A stretch of 64,000 nucleotides of DNA from Astrocystis sublimbata (lineage: Eukaryota; Ascomycota; Sordariomycetes; Xylariales; Xylariaceae). The notes under the pieces were generated by a model. The model saw nothing but the letters and a program-made list of their open reading frames with translations, had not been told where the DNA came from and did not search any database. Each line of letters starts with the position of its first letter. Position 1 is the first letter of the stretch. Shown piece by piece: positions 55,070 to 64,000 of this stretch. Position numbers and translations under genes: made by a program. The DNA is taken from NCBI GenBank assembly GCA_022453515.1, contig JAJNNY010000091.1:1-64000 (forward strand), written 5' to 3'.

Positions 55070-58034
55070 TTTTTCCGTCGTGAGTCCAATTTCCCTCTCC
55101 AACCCTTTCTTCCTTCACTCGACTGGTTGAATGGTTTGGTGGTGCGTTTGTTGTGATCAGATTAGAAGAATGCTGAAAGGATCCAGACGAGCGGGCGAGG
55201 AACGGCGGCGAGTCGGTGATGTGAAAAGTCCGGTGACCACTTTTTTCGTTTTCTTTTTCTGCTTCGCTTCAGATGTTGGTTGCAGGCCCCTCCCCCTCGC
55301 GGATATACGGAGTTGCATGTCGTCAATCCATCCATCACCTAGGTGTTGTGTTAGCAGGTAGCTACCTAGTAATACTAACAACAACAAATGCCCCCAGGTA
55401 AAAAATCGTGCGTCAGGGGTTTTGTCAAGCCGATGTCCTGTCGGCAGCCCGAAGAGGGAAGTCTGTGCCCGAGCATGGCACGACGATTGATTATGTTACC
55501 CCGGCATATGCAGCGCTGGCGGACATCCCGCTGTTATTCCCGGACATCCCGGCTGCGACCACATCCAAGCGATCCGCGGCGCAGGTGCGGATCGCGCACG
55601 ACATGCCGGTACAGGAACCGGTGCAGAAGCCGGGGAGGATAACCAGCAGGGGGGCAACTAAGTGACAAACACCCTTTTGGTGGAAGAAAACAAAAAGGTA
55701 TCTTGACTAGAGTTGGAAAAGTGAAGCGACGACGCTGGCGCTGGCGTAGACCCCGGAGTCTCTGAACCACGACTTGACTCCCCAGCCCTGAGTTGTTGAC
55801 TCCTTCCTCTTAGTTACCGCAATCGGTAGTTGGCTAACTCGTTCCCCGGAATTAGGAAGACAGGGCACGACAGAGGTAAGCGGCGGGGACCCTGAAGTTA
55901 CATTCCTTGAACCTCCTCTCCCCACGTGCACGGGCACGGCACAGGGCGCTGCGCGCACCAATCAACTGGAGGAAGAGCGAGGCGTGTCTTCTGTTTGGCA
56001 CGCGAAGCGAGAAGCAGTTGGTGTCTTACAATGCTTCCTTTCTATAATTAGGTACTGTACAACTACAACTACAATTCCTATAACGCCGGACCGAAGTACC
56101 TAAGTGGTCAAGACCATCAAGCTGCAACGGCCATGGCTGGTTCCGATTATATAAGCACCCCTGCCTCTTGCCAGGGGGATGAGATGTGAGTATCGTAAAG
56201 TCTGTAAAAACTATTTGCAATAGTGGTCATAAATTTACCGGTTCCGGACCTCCGAAGACGGCCGAGGAGAAATATGCTGGGCCGCAATCTTGCTTGATCT
56301 AAGAACTTAATTTGACCTGGACTGCTCGAAAAGAAGGGCTCAGTTTACTAATGCACCAGTGGGGGGAAGCGCCCATATGTAATCAGCCAACAGTCACGGT
56401 GACTCTTTTTTACTAATCGTAGATAGGTAGAGTATTACTGCAGCAAAGGGCATCTGAGGGATGTTCTGTCAAGCTTGTCTTGCATGTCCGAGCAAGTTTA
56501 CTGACGCACCATATATGATCTATCACGGTTCGCTGGCGGCTCGGTACGGAAATATCTACGAGCCGCCACTGACAGGGTATATATAATACTTGATTCCTAG
56601 TCCTAAATAGCAAAATGAGAGTTCTCTCCCTTGTACAATAACAAAAGTCATTTACTGGACTTCCAGCAAGCAGTGTGAATTGCGACATAATCGCCAGTTG
56701 CGGCTGGTTCCGAGATGTAACCAATGCACATCACGCTACCCAGATGCATATGTCAATGAGAAGCTGGGCAGGGGTTCGAATTCATCAAGATGGTAAGTTT
56801 ACGTAAGATTAACTGGCCCTGCTATCTGCTAGTAGGTAGTATTGCTGGCCGATACGCGCCATGCAGGTACTCCTTGAGTGATGAAACATCATCACAAGAG
56901 AGTCACTAGATTCCGGATGCCTCGCGTTAAGGTTACGAGTTACCGGTGGTTTATTATTCCCCGGGGTATTACGGGTAACTTATGTGATTATCCTTACATT
57001 TTAGCTAGGTAAATACTAGATCGAATACAACGTGGCTACCGAACATTATGGCGTTGACCAATAGTATTAGTGACGTCCTGTACAACCACTGCGTCGCTGG
57101 TGTAGAAAGGACAATGAAACGATCAGCAATCCTTGGTACGTAGACTGGAGCCATGTCTTAATCAGGGGTAATGACCCTCTTCGACTCAGAGTTACGCAGT
57201 CTTGGTTTCGGACATGAAAAACTACTTTTCAACCTGTGTCCTCAACCGCTTCACGAACCCGGAGGAGGTATTACATACCTTGTAATCATGCTTCATGCTA
57301 CAGCTCTTAGTAAGCCGTTTCGAAGAACACTCCAGTGGAGTTTCCAGCTTCGATTTTCTGCCGGGGCCAAGAGGCGTTTCGCGCGGCGTAGATGGCGTCC
57401 GCCGTCCGCGATTCATATCCGAGTGGCTCGTCTTTAATGGTCGTTTACAGGGGGCTGGATTCAAGGGGGGTGGCTTTCACCGACTTTCAACTTGTCTGGA
57501 CAGCGAATATCTTGACAAATCTTTTAATGCCGGTTGAAGTGAGACATGGAAATGACTACGGTATGCATAGTAAAAAGCTTCTCTAAATCTATCGACAAAC
57601 AACTGCCGGGTGTGGGTGTCACAGCATGATTAGACACAGTCATACTAAGGTGTGTGTGTGTGCGCTGCCTATCTACCTAGGTGTGTATAGTACTTGTGTT
57701 TGCCTATAATTAATCAGGTCTCAAATCTTAATTATCCAGCACGTACGGCGAACAATGTTTTCATTCAACGTGCCTTCATTCGTAAAATTTCGCCGTCAAT
57801 AGTGACTCATCTTACCAAACCTTGCCCTATCCGCGAATACTTCAAGACTTGAGCCTTGCTTTGCTCTTTGCAGTATCCGCTCTCTATTCAAAGCGGAAAC
57901 AACTATCAAGTATCTATTCGGCACTGGCAAATTGGAAATCAGGATGGATCTCAAAGCTTGTGCGCTTGGGCTTCGAGGTCAGTCAGAGACTGCTTATTAC
58001 TTGATACATCAGCTCTACTACTAACTAGGTAAAT
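55070..58034. other. Gene-poor region of about 3 kb
   Basis: No supported gene. The frame 55408-55665 (85 residues, containing a GTTIDYVTPAYAALADIPLL stretch) has protein-like composition, but no clear start, splice context or family. The frames at 56413-56724 and 57171-57437 look random. A small GTGT tract lies at about 57648-57662. Confidence 0.45.
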
Positions 58035-59559
58035 ATGACAGCACCCACATTCATCGAGCCGCACCATTCTCAAGAAATTTGGGAGACCCTATATAGAGAC
58101 GGTGTTGTATTCATACAAAATTGCAACGAGGAGAGTCTCGTTCACGTATCCAAGAGTTTAGGTGTACCCGTCGGACCCAGGAACGCAAAGTCAGAGGGGT
58201 CCTTCGTCAGTAATATCAGATGTGCACCTGACCTGGTAGGAAAGGGGTACAGCTCTGAAGGTAGCTATGACTGCCAATTGCCACCGACATAGCCTCTTTG
58301 TTACTAACAAACCCATAGAACTATTCTTCCACACAGATCGAAGCGGCTGGGATCTACCACCCCGTATCCTCGCCACAACAGTAGCAAAGCCAGCTACCTC
58401 AGGCGGCGAGTCGCTCTTCGTAGACGGCGAAAAGGTGTTGAAGTATCTTCGGGTGCACGAGCCCCTGTTATATACCCTCGTGACCTCGCCACAGTACTCA
58501 AGCTTCAAGGCCGACGATGGAACATTCATACCCCGCGCCATGATCGACGAGGCAAGAGGGATCCTCCGCTTCCGCTTCGATGACGGCATCCAGCTCTCGG
58601 CGACGTTTATTGAGAATTTCTCGCGGCTGAAAGCTATCATCTACGAACATGCCTTTGGCGTCGCGCTGAAGCCGGGACAGGGCTATATCGTGGACAACCA
58701 TCGGTTTCTGCACGGAAGGACGGCCTTCACGGGGGAAAGGGCGATTCTTCGAGTCCTTGCCTATCCCCATAGGCACGCTGCCGGTAGTGAAGACTATTAT
58801 GGCCCTGGCATACCGAAGAAGTTCGTACTGTTCGATATCGATGGCACGCTTTGCCGCGCTGAAGCGCTGAGTATCGACGCATTTTACAAGTGTCTGAGCG
58901 ACGTCGCCGGTATCGAGATCACCGAAGAGAACACGAAGGTCAATCTGCACGGCCAGACGGACCTCTCGCTGGTGCGGGATATCCTGGAGTATCACGGCGT
59001 CAGCAAAGATTGTATCGGCTCCCTGACGCAGAGGTTTCTGTCAGCACATCCCTCGTATATAAGAGAGTCTGCAAAGAAGGGGTTCAAATCAGAGCCTTGT
59101 CCCGGCGCTTCAGACATGCTGAGCTGGCTTGGCAGTATTCAGAAAGAAGACCCAACGATGCGAGGATCCATGGGACTGCTGACAGGTAACTCGAAGCCGG
59201 CAGCACTGCTCAAGATCACCGAGGCCGGTCTTCCTGTCGACTTCTTCGATCTCGGGTTCTCCTCATTCGGCGATGCGTGTCCGTCCCGTGCCGCCCTCTT
59301 CCATGACTCGCTCAGGGGTATCGAGACCAAGTATTGCTTCCCACTCAATTCCGAGGATGTGCTGCTCATTGGTGATACTCCGCTCGACATTGATTGCGCG
59401 AAGAAAGCTGGGTGCAGAGTTCTTGCTGTTACAACGGGGAATTACGATGCCGTGGCGCTCGAGAGTCATGGGCCTGATTTTCTGTGCAATAGCCTACCTG
59501 AGGGGAAACAGTTCTTGGGAAAGTTTTTAGAAGTTTCACTGTACCAGTCGCTTACTTGA
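58035..59559 (+). CDS. TauD-like Fe(II)/2-oxoglutarate dioxygenase fused to a HAD hydrolase
   Basis: Two exons, 58035-58260 and 58319-59559. The 58-bp intron has a GTAGCT donor, a perfect TACTAAC branch site and a CATAG acceptor. They give 488 residues. Residues 1 to about 235 are a TauD/TfdA-type dioxygenase: the iron-binding H80-T-D82 in FFHTD, distal His207 in HRFLHGRTAF, and an Arg for 2-oxoglutarate in ILRVLAYP. Residues about 243-488 are a HAD hydrolase: motif I FDIDGTLC (D248, D250), motif II LLTGN (T364), and motif IV LIGDTPLDID (427-434). A cap-like helical insert follows motif I, as in phosphoglycolate-phosphatase or phosphonatase relatives. No signal peptide. It could oxidise a phosphorylated compound and then cleave C-P or O-P, but the substrate is unknown. 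Confidence 0.9.
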
Positions 59560-59924
59560 ATCTCCGATGAATTGAAAGAATGCTCCGTTGCTCGCAATAC
59601 AAATCTGAGTCTCACACAAATCTTACTGGCTTGTCTCGGGTTTCATGTTATGATTTGCCAAAAGTAGACAAATCGTATCGTTCTCGGGCCTTTTCTGTGT
59701 GACTGCTTCAGTAGGTTGTAGCATTAAGACACAAATAAACTATCCTTTTATTTTACGCTCAAGTCTGACAGAATAATCAGGTCTTGCTTGACAAGATTCT
59801 CGATTGGGAATCACCATAGTTGAAAACATAGGCCGGCCGTCCGGCTTGCCCTCCCAAACCGCCCATGCAAGGTCAACAGCACCGGCGCTAATAGGTCAAA
59901 TACACAACATTTCCCAAATATTCA
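59560..59924. other. Convergent intergenic region
   Basis: 3' flanks of the fusion gene and the drug transporter; nothing else seen. Confidence 0.4.
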
Positions 59925-61732
59925 CTATTTGTCCCGCTTGCCGAAATATTGCAGCGCCCAGAACAACGGCAGATTCATAAAGACTATCACCGCAAAGACA
60001 ATAAAGCACCATCCAAGCCCGACGGCTTCGGCCAATGGCTCCACCACAGCTGTCGCAGCGGCGGCAAGTAGACATCGCACAATACTAGAAGCGCCCTGAG
60101 CTGTAGCTGAGCGGTCCGCATTGAGGTCTGTGAGCAACGTAGATGTCATCTGTGATTGGTCAGAATTTGTTGTAGCATGGGCGCCCACGAACTGGTGGGG
60201 GTGGGGTACCATACCGTGAATGTGCTAGCTGTGGTAATGCCTGTTAGGAATTGCAAAATGAGCATGACGGAGATATGCTTTAGATACATTAGCCTGTGAG
60301 ATTCTCTAATGATGGTTGACGGGCAATTGAACGCACCGCTTTCGTCGCAAGGGCCCAACCATACCCGATGGTGCCGACAGCTGTAACTGAGACCAAGAGG
60401 TAAAATCCCTTGAGTCTGTGATTGATCAAGCTTGCGTTAGACAAGTGCTCTTGAAGAATCCCGTCTGCATCTTCAGGAAGCTGCTTTTTCGCCTTGCGAT
60501 AGTTGCGATCTAAAAACCGTCCTAGTCTGAAGTCAGCGAAGTCAACCAACCCCTGAGATGTTTGATCATGTTTTACCGGTCATGTAAGACCCTATGCCAC
60601 CTGCGATGCCGGATGGAAGGTAGATTAGACCGCCATCTAGGTAATTCAATCGGTATATCTGCAAAGCTTGCGCGCCGAGACTAGTCTGTAGAGTCTGCTT
60701 CACGGCATAGGTGATAGCATACATGATGACCACCATCAGCGAGTCCCGATTTCTCAAGATAGGGAGACAAGCAAGTGGGTTGGGGTAGTACCGCTCCGGG
60801 CTTTTCATCTCAATCCTAGACTTCTTGATTGCGGGGCTTTGCAGCATGTAAGGTATGCTCAAGTATATGCCGCGACATCTTCCGCTGCCGTTCCCGACGA
60901 TTTTCCGTTGAGTCTCGGGTAGGAAAAGCAAGATAACCACCATGTGCGTGCCTTAGAGAATGGCGAGGAACCAGAAAATCCATCGCCAGCTCAGTGTCTG
61001 TGTGAGGCTTCCGCCGATGACGGGGCCCAGACTCGGTGCTATATCGGTACTTTGGAAGCAGTTAGTCAGAATGCATCGAAGGCATATTTTGGAGAGACAA
61101 GGCGTACAGCAGCAGTAGTATACCAACAAATCCTCCACGCTCTTCCTTTTGCGTGATGTCGGCGATAATGCCGTAGGCAGCGCCAATCAGACCTAAGAAC
61201 GCGCATGTGAGAACATGCTCTCGACAATGGTGCCATTTCACTTACCGGAAGCCCCAGCACTCTGCAGACCTCTCAACACCAACAGTGCCGGGTAACTGGT
61301 CTGAATAGCCATGCCAATGTTTGCCCCTAGCAAAAGGAGGAACATGAGCAGGTACACAGGCCGTCGCCCGCCTTGGTCAGCCAGGTCGCCCATGAATGCC
61401 GGCGCGATAGCCGCCACGATCAGGTAGGTTGTTACGGTCAAGTTGATGAGCGCTACCGAGACATGAAGGTCTTTCACCATTGGTACGAGGGCGGGGTAGT
61501 AGATGTAGCTGCTCAGAGTGGAAAACATGGCGGCAAAGGATGACTGTAGATTGATTGATCGCTTCTGCCATGGCGTGAAGACTGTGTACGGCGCATCGCT
61601 ATCTTCGGTGTTAGATGCAGTGGGTTCGATCTTGTCTGAGCAGGTCTTCATGAGTTCTTCGTCATCTTCTCGACGTTCAGATTGCCCCTCTCGATGAGGG
61701 GTCGCAGGTTCGTGGCTGTTGTTAATTTCCAT
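59925..61732 (-). pseudogene. Qdr-like drug:H+ antiporter (MFS DHA1) with an in-frame TAA
   Basis: Starts at 61732 (MEINNSHEPATPHRE). The soluble N terminus is followed by SFAAMFSTLSSYIYYPALVP and DLADQGGRRPVYLL. Introns join GASG to [20 protein letters not shown] and LLL to [13 protein letters not shown]. Conserved Qdr blocks follow: [13 protein letters not shown], then TAA at 60955-60953, and in the same frame GTHMVVILLFLPETQRKIVGNGSG. Later exons encode QTSLGAQALQIYRLNYLDGG, FLDRNYRKAKKQLP, FLTGITTAST and TLLTDLNADRSATAQGASS. A minimal intron removing the stop would also delete conserved residues, so a real nonsense change (for example Ser to stop) is the simpler reading. Everything else is well preserved, so loss would be recent; sequencing error cannot be ruled out. 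Confidence 0.7.
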
Positions 61733-62361
61733 GATTTAAAATGTCGATATAAAGGGCTTTTGTTCTAAAAAGAGTTTGAAAGAAGAAAGTCGTCGAGGTT
61801 AGAGATATAAAGGCAATTGTCAAGGGATCGGCGGCAATGGCAATGGCAATGGCAACTTGGGGCAATGCAACCCCGGCCGCGGAGCTGCATGCAAGTCAAC
61901 CAACAATAAACGACCGTGGGGAACGGTTACACTCAGAACTTTTGAATCCTAGCTTGATCCAGAAATTGTCGTCGTACGGTTTGATAGTAGCTATCATGTG
62001 TACTTGTATTGCCGGTGGGATTGATTAGTATCCCACGAAAGCCCAATCAAGGCCTACCACCAAGGACCTCTTGGCATTCACAGCACTCTCCCAGCATCCA
62101 TACAAGTTTTCAATTCATTCATGTTTAAAGGTTTCGACGTCGTGCCCAGGCTCCTAAAATTTCCTAATAGTGCGTCTTAGTTGCCTGCCAACCTTGCTTA
62201 CTATCCCCTTGATTCGAGACGTGAAATGCCGATGTATGAAAGATGGTCGCACTAAATCAACATGCTCCTCTGCCTTGTGCCGCTCTCGAAGAATTCGAAC
62301 ATTTCCAACCCAACTCAACTAATTATTAGCATATTGCCTAGCACTTTTCGTCATGCAGCGC
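61733..62361. other. Intergenic region with a GGCAAT tandem repeat
   Basis: Upstream region of the Qdr-like gene. GGCAAT is repeated three times at 61833-61850. No gene. Confidence 0.5.
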
Positions 62362-63533
62362 TTACAGATCTCTTAGTGTTGAATCGTTAGGATACACACT
62401 TGCAAGACATGCCTGGTGGCGTATCATGTACATCATGACACGAGAGTCGGCATCCGATTGAGGCTCAGAACGCGGGATATGTTGCCAATATTCGTCGATA
62501 TAGGCTTTCCCGAGAGGGTAACGAGGATTTGCCAGTAGACCAAGTTCCACTGCTTGGATGAGCGGCGTCTCGTCACATAGCATTATGATTTAAGGTACAA
62601 TAAACTTACTCTCATTGTGCCCCCATAGAGCGTTGGCATCAAAAATACACACCGTCTCGTTGTCGTCCTTGAACTTCACGTTGCCAGGCCAAAGGTCTGT
62701 ATGCAACAGGGTTGGTCGAATTCGATGGCTGCCGCTTTCGAGTGGTCGGATGTAACGAGGGATAGCTTCGTTCAGATAATAGTCTACCAATTGGTCCTCA
62801 TCCTGGGTTCGTGTGCCGCGCTCTCGGGCCTCGCATGTAAATACATTCGTCATGTGTTGTTTCCACCATGACGTCCAAGATAGATCCCAGCATTTAGGGA
62901 TCGGCAAGTGAGCAAACTTTGTATCGATGCCGAACCCGAACATCCCACTTGGTGAATTCCCGGCGGATCTTCTATGGAGGGTCGCAATGGTCTGTATGAA
63001 CGGTTTCGGGCCCGGAAGCTTGTCAGCATCCATTTCAACAAATTCCATCAGATATGAATGCCGGTCTGGATCCGATTCGTGTGTGACCAGTGCCATTGGC
63101 GGGGGTACATTCTGCGGAATAAAGCGATAGAGGCTACTTTCCGACTCGTAGTGAGCTCTCATGAGCTCAAATCCATGTTGTCCTGTGCTTGACTAGACGT
63201 GCGTGTAATTAGTGTATTAGCACAACTGAGCGCCAAGACGAATCATTGAACAACTCTGATGCTACTTTAGCAATAATCGACGTCTCTAATTATATCATAC
63301 AGACCGTGAAAAGGTGTGGCGCTTGCTATAGATTTACCTTTTGAAAGAATCGTGCCAAGTGGCCATTCTGCAGCCGGACCTCAGTCTTCGCTGTATCGCA
63401 ATTCTCACTGAGGGGCAGAGGAATGACACTAATGACCTCGCATGCTTGTGGCAATCCTAGAATCAATTAGATACGAGGTAATGATGATGAAGCCGGGTGT
63501 TCGCCTACGCGAGATAAGGGCGTTATCGAGCAT
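62362..63533 (-). CDS. Fructosamine/ketosamine-3-kinase family protein
   Basis: Likely phosphorylates sugar adducts on protein amines (ketosamine-3-kinase type), starting their removal. The first exon starts at 63533 (MLDNALISR) and joins through a 52-bp intron to LPQACEVISV, then HLARFFQK to SSTGQHGFELMRAHY. The large exon carries SYLMEFVEMD, SWTSWWKQHMTNVF, the kinase loop LLHTDLWPGN with the catalytic Asp, and CIFDANALWGHNE with the metal-binding Asp. The last intron joins to ELGLLANPRYPLGKAYIDEYW and ends CLASVYPNDSTLRDL. HTD replaces the more usual HGD. Fungal relatives often occur as scattered single genes. Family match is good, function inferred. Confidence 0.85.
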
Positions 63534-64000
63534 TGTAATCGAAGCGTATTGTGTTCAGGCCATGAATCATAGCATAGAAGGAAAAATGAGAACACATGAG
63601 AGGCATCTCGAGGCCAAAGGCAGACTTCATGTTTTACAACTGCTGGGCTGTTTAATTTCTTGCGTGGTATCACCAGCTTAGCCAATCTTATTCCTGTGTT
63701 GAGCAAGTGCCCAGTATGTCGGTAGATTTGGTAGTACCTAAAAACTTGGAGATGGAGACCTAATTGTGACTGTGCTATTGGTACTACGAAACTGAGGGTG
63801 GCATAGACGGGTCTCTGTTCTGTACACAAAGAAGTTGCAGAGAGATGACCGAAGGTGGCTACCTACTACCAGTCAGGCACTGCGGAACGGGCTAAATACC
63901 AGGTACCTCTCTGGCTACCTCCTAGGCCATTCGTTGTAGTGGTGCGATTGATCTACAACAAGCACATCTGACGCTTGTCCGCCGAGCTAACGATAATTGG
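63534..64000. other. Right edge of the window, no gene seen
   Basis: Promoter side of the kinase gene and flank; nothing else supported. Confidence 0.4.

Noticed and set aside
55408..55665. 85-residue frame with protein-like composition in the gene-poor region
   Set aside because: No confident start, family or splice context; not enough to call a gene.
56760..56800. GGTTCGAATT, resembling a tRNA B box
   Set aside because: No A box or cloverleaf could be built around it.

Overview
The window comes from a filamentous ascomycete (Pezizomycotina). The evidence is short GT-AG introns of about 50-110 bp with CTRAC-like branch points, recognisable fungal families (Opi1-domain factor, Zn2Cys6 regulator, FSH hydrolase, HeLo-NACHT protein, CmcJ/AsaB-like oxidase), and an AT-rich DNA transposon relic of the kind left by repeat-induced point mutation (RIP). 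I reconstructed all gene models by hand from splice signals. No tRNA, rRNA, CRISPR or telomere was seen.

Layout. 0-14.6 kb looks like core genome: AP-1 mu adaptin (minus), a long intergenic stretch, an Opi1-domain regulator, a Cys-rich gene lying between two diverged inverted repeats (9111-9400 and 10832-11087), a rhamnogalacturonan acetylesterase, a small membrane protein and a Cys-rich hypothetical. A 1.87-kb pogo/Fot1-like transposon relic with intact terminal inverted repeats fills 14683-16552.

17.3-26.1 kb is a compact catabolic-looking cluster: a doubled carboxymuconolactone-decarboxylase (CMD)-like protein, an anion:cation-symporter-type MFS permease, a single-domain CMD, a zinc alcohol dehydrogenase, a metallo-beta-lactamase-fold hydrolase and a 3-hydroxyisobutyrate-dehydrogenase-like enzyme. 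Several upstream regions share a GCAATTGC-type palindrome. The inferred logic is uptake, ring or lactone opening, oxidation and reduction of an unknown aromatic or lactone substrate.

26.5-53 kb is an accessory region. It holds two STAND/NLR-type genes (an NB-ARC-TPR protein at 26.5-30.0 kb and a HeLo-NACHT protein at 48.0-50.9 kb), an amidase, an FSH serine hydrolase and a Zn2Cys6 regulator. Several genes carry single in-frame stops: a CmcJ-like oxidase, a membrane hypothetical, a half MFS sugar transporter and the Zn2Cys6 factor. Most of these stops fit C-to-T or G-to-A transitions.

53.2-63.5 kb holds an intact sugar-type MFS transporter, a gene-poor stretch, a two-domain TauD dioxygenase/HAD hydrolase fusion (488 residues, motifs of both domains present), a Qdr-like drug:H+ antiporter with one in-frame TAA, and a fructosamine-kinase-like protein.
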